A DNA stretch of 64,000 nucleotides, from the NCBI RefSeq assembly GCF_041053105.1, contig NZ_CP163444.1, forward strand, positions 6,138,001-6,202,000, read 5' to 3'. The position numbers were made by a program, and so were the translations under genes. This DNA is from Streptomyces sp. R44 (GTDB lineage Bacteria; Actinomycetota; Actinomycetes; Streptomycetales; Streptomycetaceae). This document shows positions 7,740 to 14,863 of the stretch, piece by piece. Each line of letters opens with the position of its first letter. Positions within the stretch are counted from its first letter, which is position 1. Below the pieces are notes generated by a model that had not been told where the DNA came from, did not search any database, and was given only the letters and a program-made list of their open reading frames with translations.

Positions 7740-8884
7740 GCCGCCACCATCAGGCGCAGCGCCGTCTTGTTCATGTCCTGCCCCTTGGCGTCGGTCGCGT
7801 TGACGCTGTAGACGAGGGTCCGCTCCCCGTGGCGGGTCGACGCGATGGCCGCGTTGTAGCCCCAGCGGCCACCGGTCTTCCCCCAGACCTCACGGCCGCC
7901 GAGCTTCTTCATCGACAGACCGACGGAGTACGCCGCCGGGTCACCGGACTTGAGGTCGGGGACCTGCGGGAGCGTGAACATCTCCTCCAGGAGCGGACCG
8001 CGCACCACACCGCCCTTGAACAGGACCCGCGTGAAGCGCTCCAGGTCGGCCGTGGTCGAGATGAGGTCCCCGGCCGCCCAGCCGTCCGTCGTCCCCCACA
8101 CCGACACGTCCCGCAGCCCGGTCGAGCCGTCGTCGAGCTTCATGGTCTGGTAGCCGTGGTTGTGCGGGCCGCGGATCTCCGGGTCCGTGCCCGGGAAGTA
8201 CGTGTCCCGCAGCCCGAGCGGCCGCAGGATCCGCCGCTCCACCTGGTGCTCGTACGAGTCGCCCGTGACCCGCTCCACGATCAGTCCGGCGATCGTGTAG
8301 CCGATGTTCAGGTAGTGCTGCTTCGTGCCCGGCTTGAACTCCCGCGGCTGCGCCGTCGCCGAGCGGACCAGCTCCTCGGGGGTGTGGACGGCGAAGCGGT
8401 TCGCATACCACTCCTCGACGGTCTCCCCGGGCATGTCGGCGGCCGGGATGCCGTGGGTGTGGTTGAGGAGCTGGCGCACGGTGACCGTGGCGTAGCGGCC
8501 GGGGATCAGGTCCGGCAGGTACGAGCGGGCCGTCCGGTCCAGGTCGATCCGGCCCTCGGCGGCCAGCTGCAGGACGGTCGCCGCCGTGAACACCTTCGTC
8601 ACCGAACCGGCCCGGAAGCGGGCGGCCGGGTCCGCCGGGGCGTTCGACTCCAGGTCGTGGACGCCCGCGCTGCCCTGCCAGGAACCCTCGGTGCCGCCGA
8701 CCCGGACCAGCGCGGCCGTCGCGTCGGCCCGGGGGAGTCCCGCGATCACCGCGCTCAGGTCGGGGCTCGACGTCTGTACGACAGACTGCGAGGTGGCCGC
8801 GAAGGCCGGGGTGAGCGCCGGGCCGCCGGCGACGCCCAGGACCAGGGCGGCGGCGAGCAGGGTGCGGGCGGTGGTCTTCCTCAT
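7721..8884 (-). CDS. Secreted serine hydrolase (D,D-carboxypeptidase/beta-lactamase class C fold)
   Basis: About 387 residues with a Sec signal peptide (RKTTARTLLAAALVLGVAGG, cleavage near AFA-AT). The three serine beta-lactamase/penicillin-recognising motifs are visible: SVTK with the nucleophile serine, YLN for the YxN motif, and KTGG near the C-terminus. The protein is exported and is probably a D-alanyl-D-alanine carboxypeptidase or a related esterase rather than a true beta-lactamase. The ATG at 8884 follows GGAG at good spacing; a TTG six bases upstream is possible. It overlaps the convergent membrane-protein gene by 19 bases. The physiological substrate is unknown. Confidence 0.85.
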   Translation of the reverse strand: MRKTTARTLLAAALVLGVAGGPALTPAFAATSQSVVQTSSPDLSAVIAGLPRADATAALVRVGGTEGSWQGSAGVHDLESNAPADPAARFRAGSVTKVFTAATVLQLAAEGRIDLDRTARSYLPDLIPGRYATVTVRQLLNHTHGIPAADMPGETVEEWYANRFAVHTPEELVRSATAQPREFKPGTKQHYLNIGYTIAGLIVERVTGDSYEHQVERRILRPLGLRDTYFPGTDPEIRGPHNHGYQTMKLDDGSTGLRDVSVWGTTDGWAAGDLISTTADLERFTRVLFKGGVVRGPLLEEMFTLPQVPDLKSGDPAAYSVGLSMKKLGGREVWGKTGGRWGYNAAIASTRHGERTLVYSVNATDAKGQDMNKTALRLMVAAYGLPE

Positions 8885-8940
8885 GGTCAACTCCGGTGGT
8901 GTGAGCCGTTGTTCTCGATGGCTCCATCCTGCTGACCTGT

Positions 8941-8958
8941 GGCGATCCGCGGATCGCC
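8941..8958. promoter_or_regulatory. 18-bp perfect palindrome between serine hydrolase and response regulator genes
   Basis: GGCGATCCG followed directly by CGGATCGCC. It lies 57 bases upstream of the serine hydrolase start and 23 bases after the response-regulator stop, both minus strand. With no loop it fits a dimeric regulator site better than a classical terminator, although the pair could also fold in RNA. Confidence 0.4.
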
Positions 8959-8980
8959 CGCACCGGCGGTCTTCGGCGGG

Positions 8981-9688
8981 TCAGTTCCTCCCCGGCGCGG
9001 GGGAGAGACCGGGCCCGGCGCCTCCCCCGGGCGGGGGAGAACCCGCCGCGACCAGGCCCGTCTCGTACGCGCAGATCACCGCCTGGATCCGGTCCCGCAG
9101 CCCCAGTTTGGCGAGCACGTTCCCCACGTGCGTCTTCACCGTGTGGTCGCTGACCACCAGCTCCGCCGCGATCTCCGCGTTCGACAGGCCCCGGGCGAGG
9201 AGGAGAAGCGTCTCGCGCTCCCGGCCGGTCAGGACGTCGAGACGGGAGTCGGTCGACCTGCGCGGGCCGCCCGCCGTGTACTGCTCCACGAGGCGCCGCG
9301 CCACGGACGGCGCGAGCAGCGAGTCGCCCGCCGCCACCACCCGTACTGCGTGCACCAGGTCGTCCCGCCGCACGTCCTTGAGGAGGAAGCCGCTCGCGCC
9401 CGCGTGCAGCGCCTCGTACACGTACGCGTCGGTGTCGAAGGTCGTCAGCATCACCGTCCGGCAGCCGGACTCCGCACTGATCGTCCGGCAGGCCTCGATG
9501 CCGTCCGTCCGGGGCATCCGGATGTCGAGCAGCGCCACGTCCGGCGCGAGCCGGCGGACCGCCTCGACGGCCTCCGCGCCGTCCCCGGCCTCCGCCACCA
9601 CCTCGATGTCCGGCTGCGCGTCCAGGATCATCGCGAAGCCGCTGCGGACCAGTTCCTGGTCGTCCGCGACCACCACCCGGATCGTCAT
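8981..9688 (-). CDS. NarL/LuxR-family two-component response regulator
   Basis: 235 residues. The N-terminal receiver domain (1-120) carries acidic residues D9/D10, the phospho-acceptor D55 in LLDIRMP and the conserved K104 in FLLKDV. A C-terminal LuxR-type helix-turn-helix follows (LTGRERETLLLLARGLSNAE, then HTVKTHVGNVLAKLGLRDR). The tail after residue 215 is a Gly/Pro-rich extension. The ATG overlaps the stop of the histidine kinase gene by four bases (ATGA), so the pair is translationally coupled and forms a cognate system. The target promoters are unknown; the nearest palindrome is at 8941-8958. Confidence 0.95.
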   Translation of the reverse strand: MTIRVVVADDQELVRSGFAMILDAQPDIEVVAEAGDGAEAVEAVRRLAPDVALLDIRMPRTDGIEACRTISAESGCRTVMLTTFDTDAYVYEALHAGASGFLLKDVRRDDLVHAVRVVAAGDSLLAPSVARRLVEQYTAGGPRRSTDSRLDVLTGRERETLLLLARGLSNAEIAAELVVSDHTVKTHVGNVLAKLGLRDRIQAVICAYETGLVAAGSPPPGGGAGPGLSPAPGRN

Positions 9689-10818
9689 TTCCTCTCCTCA
9701 CCCACGGGCAGCAGGACCCGCACCTCGAACCCCCGGCCGTCCGGCCCGCAGCCCGTCTCCGCCGTACCGCCGTGCGCGGCGGCGCGCTCCCGGATGCCCA
9801 CCAGACCGTGCCCGCCCGGACCGCCCTGCGGGCCGCGCCCGTCGTCGGTCACCGTGACCCGCAAGACGCCGTCGGCGTGCGCGAGCCGCACGTCGACCGT
9901 ACGGGCCCGGGCGTGCTTCACCACGTTCGTCAGCGCCTCCTGCACGATCCGGTAGACGCTCGCGCCGGTCGCGGCGGGCAGCGCCCGTACCCCGCCCTCC
10001 GTCGCGTACCCGACGGCCAGACCGCCGGACCGCACCCGCTCCAGGAGCGCGGGGAGGTCCGCGAGGTCCGGCTGCGGCTCCCGCGGGGCCGCCGTCTCAC
10101 CGCCCTCGCGCAGCAGTCCCAGCATCTGCCGCAGCTGGACCATCGCCTCCCGGCCCGTCTCCGAGATCGCCTCGAACGCCGCCTCCGCGCGCTCCGGCGC
10201 CGCCCGCACCGCGACCGGGCCCGCCTCCGCCTGCACCACCATCAGGCTCACCGCGTGCGACAGGATGTCGTGCATCTCCCGGGCGATCCTGGCCCGTTCC
10301 CGCGCGGCCGCCTGCTCGGCCTCCACCCGCTGCGCCCGCTGCCGGGCGTCGGTGAGCCGGCCGAAGACATAGGCCGCGCCGAACACGAAGAGGGAGAAGG
10401 TCAGTTCGCGCGCCGACTGGGTGTTGAGCCACACCGAGGCCGGCACCGCGACCACCAGGAGCCCCGCGGTCACCATCCGCTGCCACGGCGCCGCGAGCAC
10501 CGCGATCGTGTAGACGCTCACCAGACCCGTGTACGGCAGCGGCTGCCCCGGCCCCTCGACGGCCAGCTTGTACAGCGCGCTCGTCGCCAGGATCGCGAGC
10601 AGCACGGCCATCGGCGCGCGTCGCCGCCACACCAGCGGCACCACGGTGAGCGTCGTCAGGCCGTACGCCGGCCAGGTCGCCGGTTCGAGCTCGGGCCCGC
10701 GCGGCACCACGAACGGCATCGTCATGGCCGCCTGCACGACGAGAGCCAGACCGATGTCCACCGCCCACGGATGGGCGGCCCCCCAGGTGCGCAGCTCCCG
10801 CATCCCCCGTATGCCCAT
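9685..10818 (-). CDS. DesK/NarX-type sensor histidine kinase
   Basis: About 377 residues: several N-terminal membrane helices (residues 20-155), then a HisKA_3 dimerisation domain with phospho-acceptor H183 in REMHDILSHAV, and a HATPase_c domain with NVVKHA (N box) and DDGRGP (G1). It autophosphorylates and should pass the phosphate to the coupled response regulator. The ATG at 10,818 shares its A with the TAA of the methyltransferase gene (TAATG), which decided the start; an ATG at 10,803 with a better purine tract is possible. The signal sensed is unknown. No extracellular sensor domain is evident, so the membrane segment itself may sense. Confidence 0.93.
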   Translation of the reverse strand: MGIRGMRELRTWGAAHPWAVDIGLALVVQAAMTMPFVVPRGPELEPATWPAYGLTTLTVVPLVWRRRAPMAVLLAILATSALYKLAVEGPGQPLPYTGLVSVYTIAVLAAPWQRMVTAGLLVVAVPASVWLNTQSARELTFSLFVFGAAYVFGRLTDARQRAQRVEAEQAAARERARIAREMHDILSHAVSLMVVQAEAGPVAVRAAPERAEAAFEAISETGREAMVQLRQMLGLLREGGETAAPREPQPDLADLPALLERVRSGGLAVGYATEGGVRALPAATGASVYRIVQEALTNVVKHARARTVDVRLAHADGVLRVTVTDDGRGPQGGPGGHGLVGIRERAAAHGGTAETGCGPDGRGFEVRVLLPVGEERK

Positions 10819-11597
10819 TACGGCTTGCGGCCCACCGCGCCGAACTGCGCCACCACGGCCCCCGCGTCGGAGCGCCACCGGGAGCAGGAGACGATGCCCG
10901 GCTCCAGGAGGTCGAGGCCGTCGAAGAAGGAGGTGAACTCCTCCCGGGTGCGGGCGGTGATCGGCGGTGTCGCGTTCTCGTTCCAGAAGTCCATCGCGGC
11001 CTTGTTGCCCTCGCCGCCGAGCTCCGGCTCCAGCGTCGGATGGGTCAGCACCAGATGGCTGCCGGAGGGCACCGCGGCCATCAGGGTCCGCACGATCGAC
11101 CCGGCCTCGTCGGTGTCCAGGACGAAGTTGAGGATGCCGAGCATCAGAACCGCGACCGGGCGGGACAGGTCGAGCGTGCCGATGGCCGCCGCCACGATCC
11201 GCTCCGGGTCGTGGGCGTCCGCGTCGACGTACTCGGTGACGCCCTCCGGGGCGCTCGTCAGGAGCGCGCGGGCGTGCGTGAGGACGATCGGGTCGTTGTC
11301 GACGTAGACGATCCGGGAGTCGGGGGCGACCCGCTGCGCCACCTCATGGGTGTTGTCGGCGGTCGGCAGGCCCGTGCCGACGTCCAGGAACTGGCGGATG
11401 CCCGCCTCGGCGGCCAGATGCGTCACGGCCCGGCCGAGGAACGCCCGGTCCGCGCGCGCCACCTCGCCGATGCTCGGATAGAAGCCGGTGACCTGGTCGC
11501 CGACCGCGCGGTCCACCGGATAGTTGTCCTTGCCGCCCAGCCAGTAGTTCCACACCCGGGCGTTGTGGGCGATGTCGGTCCTGATCCGGTCGTTCAT
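10818..11597 (-). CDS. SAM-dependent methyltransferase-fold protein (DUF574 / Methyltransf_19 family)
   Basis: 259 residues of the actinomycete DUF574 family. The N-terminal motif ARVWNYWLGGKDNYPVDR and the SAM-binding glycine loop FLDVGTGLPTADNTHEVAQR are characteristic, and acidic residues in VYVDNDPIVL would bind the ribose of SAM. Many paralogs exist in Streptomyces and no methyl acceptor has been defined to my knowledge. Its ATG overlaps the stop of the phosphodiesterase gene by four bases and its stop shares a base with the kinase start. It is thus the second gene of a tightly coupled four-gene operon with a two-component system. Confidence 0.92.
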   Translation of the reverse strand: MNDRIRTDIAHNARVWNYWLGGKDNYPVDRAVGDQVTGFYPSIGEVARADRAFLGRAVTHLAAEAGIRQFLDVGTGLPTADNTHEVAQRVAPDSRIVYVDNDPIVLTHARALLTSAPEGVTEYVDADAHDPERIVAAAIGTLDLSRPVAVLMLGILNFVLDTDEAGSIVRTLMAAVPSGSHLVLTHPTLEPELGGEGNKAAMDFWNENATPPITARTREEFTSFFDGLDLLEPGIVSCSRWRSDAGAVVAQFGAVGRKP

Positions 11598-12283
11598 TCG
11601 CGAGCCTTTCGCAGCACGGCGGCGAGTGCGTCGACCCGGTTCGTGGTGACCGCGTCGACCCCGTTCTTGATCAGCTTACGCATGGTGTGTTTCGTGTCCG
11701 CCGTCCAGGCCGAGACGAGCAGCCCGTCCCGGTGGACCCGCTCGGTCAGCTCCCGACTCACCAGGCCGAAACGGTAGTTGAGGAACCTCGGCCGTACGGC
11801 GTCGAGCAGTACCGGCCGGGGCGGGGCGAGCGAGGTCCACGTCAGGGCGATCTCGGCGGCCGGGTCGGCGGCCCGCACCTGGAGCATGGCCACCGCGCCC
11901 GCGCAGTACGAGACGCGCTCCCCGGCGCCGCACTCGCGGACCGTACGGACGATCGCGCGGACCGAGTCCTCGTTCCCGCCCGGCAGGTCCAGCATCAGCC
12001 GGTGGTCACCGGCGGCGATCAGCGCCTCCCGCAGGGTCGGCACCCCGTCGAAGGTGAGCTCGCGCAGCAGCTCGTGCGAGAGGCCGGAGAGCGGCCGGTC
12101 ATGGCCCCACAGCCGCTTCAGGGTGTCGTCGTGGAGGAGGACGGGCACCCCGTCCGCCGTCAGCCGGACGTCGATCTCGACCGTGTCCGCCCCCCGCTCG
12201 ATCGCCGAGGCGATCGAGGGGAGCGTGTTCTCGCGGACGCGGTACGGGTCGCCGCGATGGGCTACGACAGTCACAGGGCGCAT
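11594..12283 (-). CDS. Glycerophosphodiester phosphodiesterase
   Basis: 229 residues of the GDPD TIM-barrel family. AHRGDPYRVRENTLPS carries the first catalytic histidine with HRG and EN. EIDVRLTADGVPVLLHDDTL carries the metal-binding E/D pair and the second catalytic histidine in HDD. It would hydrolyse glycerophosphodiesters to glycerol-3-phosphate and an alcohol. No signal peptide is visible, so it is cytoplasmic. The ATG at 12,283 sits just before the catalytic motif as in short bacterial GDPDs; a longer Arg/Pro-rich upstream extension looks non-coding. It is the first gene of the operon with the methyltransferase and two-component genes. Confidence 0.88.
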   Translation of the reverse strand: MRPVTVVAHRGDPYRVRENTLPSIASAIERGADTVEIDVRLTADGVPVLLHDDTLKRLWGHDRPLSGLSHELLRELTFDGVPTLREALIAAGDHRLMLDLPGGNEDSVRAIVRTVRECGAGERVSYCAGAVAMLQVRAADPAAEIALTWTSLAPPRPVLLDAVRPRFLNYRFGLVSRELTERVHRDGLLVSAWTADTKHTMRKLIKNGVDAVTTNRVDALAAVLRKARE

Positions 12284-12302
12284 GGCCCCATTCTCGCCGT
12301 CG

Positions 12303-13334
12303 TCAGCGCGCCAGCCAGTCGTTCGTGTACGTGTCGATCTCGGCGGCGATCCTGGCCTTGCCGGCCGCGTCCAGGAAGGAGGCCTCCACGGCGTTCTTGG
12401 CGAGGTCGGCGACACCGCGCTCGTCGAGGCGGAGGAGACGGGCGGCGACGGCGTACTCGTTGTTGAGGTCCGTGCCGAACATCGGCGGGTCGTCGCTGTT
12501 GATCGTGACGAGGACGCCGGCGTCGACGAACTGCCGGATCGGGTGCTCCTCCAGGGTGGTGACGGCCCGGGTCGCGATGTTCGAGGTCGGGCAGACCTCC
12601 AGGGCGATCCGGTGCTCGGCGAGGTACGCCAGGAGCTCGGGGTCCTGGGCGGAACTGGTGCCGTGGCCGATGCGCTCGGCGCCGAGCTCGCGGATCGCGT
12701 CCCAGACGGTCTCCGGGCCGGTCGTCTCGCCCGCGTGCGGGACGGAGTGCAGGCCGGCCGCGCGGGCCTGGTCGAAGAACGGCTTGAACTGCGGACGCGG
12801 CACGCCGATCTCCGGGCCGCCGAGGCCGAAGGAGACCAGGCCGTCGGGGCGCAGCCCGTCGGTGGTGGCGAGCCGCGCGGTCTCCTCGGCGGAGACCAGG
12901 CCGGCCTCGCCGGGGATGTCGAAGCACCAGCGCAGGATCGTGCCGAACTCGGCCTCGGCGGCCTTGCGGGCGTCCTCGATCGCCGCCATGAAGGCGCGCT
13001 CGTCGATGCCGCGGCGGGTGGAGGAGTACGGGGTGATGGTGAGCTCGGCGTAGCGGATGTTCTGCCGGGCCATGTCCCGGGCGATCTCGAAGGTCAGCAG
13101 CCGGACGTCCTCGGGCGTGCGGACCAGGTCGACGACCGACAGGTAGACGTCGATGAAGTGCGCGAAGTCCGTGAACGTGAAGTAGTCGGTGAGTGCCTCC
13201 GGGTCCGTGGGGACCTTGGAGTCGGGGTGCCGGGCCGCGAGCTCGGCCACGATCCGCGGCGAGGCGGAGCCGACGTGGTGGACGTGCAGTTCTGCCTTCG
13301 GGAGCCCCGCGATGAAGGGGTGGAGATCGGTCAT
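12303..13334 (-). CDS. Adenosine deaminase-family enzyme, probably 6-aminodeoxyfutalosine deaminase
   Basis: 343 residues, amidohydrolase-fold COG1816 protein. Metal ligands H17 and H19 are in AELHVHHVGS, the catalytic acid is in HAGE, RIGHGTS holds another metal-region histidine, and NSDDPPMFG supplies the metal aspartate. The usual adenosine deaminase HLHLDG is replaced by HVHHVG. From memory, a COG1816 enzyme of Streptomyces avermitilis, which I believe occupies the orthologous locus, was shown to deaminate 6-aminodeoxyfutalosine in the futalosine menaquinone pathway. That role is more likely here than adenosine deamination. It is cytoplasmic. The ATG at 13,334 directly precedes the fold, and the gene is separate from the GDPD operon by 19 bases. 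Confidence 0.85.
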   Translation of the reverse strand: MTDLHPFIAGLPKAELHVHHVGSASPRIVAELAARHPDSKVPTDPEALTDYFTFTDFAHFIDVYLSVVDLVRTPEDVRLLTFEIARDMARQNIRYAELTITPYSSTRRGIDERAFMAAIEDARKAAEAEFGTILRWCFDIPGEAGLVSAEETARLATTDGLRPDGLVSFGLGGPEIGVPRPQFKPFFDQARAAGLHSVPHAGETTGPETVWDAIRELGAERIGHGTSSAQDPELLAYLAEHRIALEVCPTSNIATRAVTTLEEHPIRQFVDAGVLVTINSDDPPMFGTDLNNEYAVAARLLRLDERGVADLAKNAVEASFLDAAGKARIAAEIDTYTNDWLAR

Positions 13335-13409
13335 CCGATCATCGTAGGCCGGGCGGTTCCCTCGCAGGGGTGAGGCCGTAACATGGCGTGACCACGATGG
13401 GGGAGGCCC

Positions 13410-14081
13410 ATGTCTGACAACCGAGACCAGTCGCGGGGCGGGTACGACCCGGCGGACCCGTGGGCTCCGCCGAACCGCGACGGGGTGGAACTGAGCAAGC
13501 CGGCGACGCCGTCGCCCTCGCCGGTGCACGACCAGCCGACCATGACGTCCTTCCCGGCCGCGCCGGGTGCTTCCGGCGGGGACGTCCCGCCGCCGCCGGT
13601 CGCCCCCGGCGGCCCGGCGGCCACGCCCGGCTACGGCTACCCGGCGGCCACGCCGGCGGCGGGCGGCTACGGCTACCCGACCCCGACGCCGCCTCCGGCC
13701 ACCTCGGGGTACGGCTACCCCGGATACGTGCAGCCCGGCCAGACCGGCTGGCAGCAGGCCCCGTCCAACGGCATGGGGACGACCGCGATGGTGCTCGGCA
13801 TCGTCGCGGTGGCCGGATTCTGTCTGTACGGCCTGGGAGTGATCCTCGGCATCCTGGCGCTGATCTTCGGCATCATCGGCCTGAAGAAGGTCGGCCGCGG
13901 CGAGGCGACGAACCGGGGCATGGCGATCGCGGGCATCGTGCTGGGCGCGATCGGCACGCTGGTCAGCGCCGTCTTCCTGGGCTTCATCATCTGGGCGATC
14001 GCCCAGGACCCCTCGGCCTTCGAGGAGGGGTACGACGAGGACCCGTTCGCCTCGAGCCTGGTGGTCGAGAGCGGCCGCTGA
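13410..14081 (+). CDS. DUF4190 membrane protein with proline-rich N-terminus
   Basis: 223 residues. The first 120 are polar, Pro/Gly/Thr-rich and contain repeated GYGYP motifs (near residues 74, 86 and 99). Two membrane helices follow: TTAMVLGIVAVAGFCLYGL continuing to GILALIFGIIGLKKVGRGEA, then IAGIVLGAIGTLVSAVFLGF, which is the DUF4190 layout. The role is unknown. Such proteins with disordered cytoplasmic tails are abundant in actinomycetes and may scaffold membrane complexes. The ATG follows GGGAGG. It is divergent from the deaminase gene and ends at a bidirectional terminator. Confidence 0.82.
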   Translation: MSDNRDQSRGGYDPADPWAPPNRDGVELSKPATPSPSPVHDQPTMTSFPAAPGASGGDVPPPPVAPGGPAATPGYGYPAATPAAGGYGYPTPTPPPATSGYGYPGYVQPGQTGWQQAPSNGMGTTAMVLGIVAVAGFCLYGLGVILGILALIFGIIGLKKVGRGEATNRGMAIAGIVLGAIGTLVSAVFLGFIIWAIAQDPSAFEEGYDEDPFASSLVVESGR

Positions 14082-14092
14082 CGCCCGTACAC

Positions 14093-14139
14093 CACGCGCA
14101 GGGCCCCGCACCTCCCCGAGGCGCGGGGCCCTGCGCGTG
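14093..14139. terminator. Bidirectional terminator between convergent genes
   Basis: A perfect 17-bp stem (14093-14109 with 14123-14139) with a 13-base loop. It lies just after the DUF4190 stop and directly against the stop of the convergent NADAR gene, so it probably serves both. Confidence 0.85.
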
Positions 14140-14688
14140 TCAGCCGGCGCGCAGCCGCTCCCGGGCCTCCATCAGGGCGAAGCCCAGGAGGTTGAGGCCG
14201 CGCCAGCGGGACGGGTCGTGGGCGCGGGGGTCGTCGGCGGCGAGGCCGATGCCCCAGACGCGGTCCAGTGGGCTGGCCTCCACCAGGACGCGCTCACCCG
14301 TGCCCAGGAGGTACGCGCGCAGGGCCTCGTCCGAGGAGAACTTGTGGACGCTGCCCTCGACGACGATCCCGAAGCGCTCGCGCTCCCAGACCGTGTCGTC
14401 GAAGCCGCGGACCAGCCGGCCCGCCTTCTTGGCCTCCGCCGGGGTACGGGCGGTGAGCGCGGCCCGCTCGGCGTCCGCGTCCTGGAAGAGGCGGGCCTTG
14501 GCGGCCATCATCCAGTGCTCGGCGGTCGCGTAGGCCACGCCGTCGACCGTGAACGGCGCCGGCCACCACTGGCTCAGACAGCTCGCCGAGAGGCGGCCGT
14601 CGGGGTGCGGTCGGTGCCCCCAGAAATGCAGCCACTTCACCCGGTCACCCCTCGTGACCTGCTGCGTCAGCTCTTCGATCTTGCTCAT
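14140..14688 (-). CDS. NADAR family protein (DUF1768, YbiA-like N-glycosidase)
   Basis: 182 residues from ATG 14,688. FTVDGVAYATAEHWMMAAKA is the characteristic NADAR segment (hydrophobic, then TxEH, then AxKA), and SPLDRVWGIGLAADDP near the C-terminus matches the conserved D-WGIG region. The fold hydrolyses N-glycosidic bonds of ribosylated compounds: YbiA/RibX members remove Maillard-prone riboflavin intermediates and others reverse ADP-ribosylation. A GTG at 14,718 would add ten residues but sits inside a palindrome. It is a stand-alone gene divergent from ALDH copy 2. Which substrate this member uses cannot be told from sequence. Confidence 0.85.
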   Translation of the reverse strand: MSKIEELTQQVTRGDRVKWLHFWGHRPHPDGRLSASCLSQWWPAPFTVDGVAYATAEHWMMAAKARLFQDADAERAALTARTPAEAKKAGRLVRGFDDTVWERERFGIVVEGSVHKFSSDEALRAYLLGTGERVLVEASPLDRVWGIGLAADDPRAHDPSRWRGLNLLGFALMEARERLRAG

Positions 14689-14717
14689 ACATGCGAGTGT
14701 GGCATCCGCCACGGACA

Positions 14718-14804
14718 CTCCGTACGGAGATTTTCCGACCGCCTCGACACATGGTCGACCGAATCCGTCGCGTAACCAAAAGGCAACAACGGAATCACTT
14801 GTTG
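14718..14804. promoter_or_regulatory. Operator-like elements in the NADAR/ALDH divergent region
   Basis: CTCCGTACGGAG (14718-14729) is a perfect 12-bp palindrome 30 bases upstream of the NADAR start. CAACAA (14784-14789) and TTGTTG (14799-14804) form an inverted repeat with a 9-base spacer, 60 bases upstream of the ALDH start, in a locally AT-richer tract. These are candidate binding sites for separate regulators of the two divergent genes. No expression evidence is available. Confidence 0.4.
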
Positions 14805-14863
14805 GGCCCCGGCCCCCATGTCAGGATCGGCACTCAATTCGAGCTGGGACAACGGAGAGCGTC

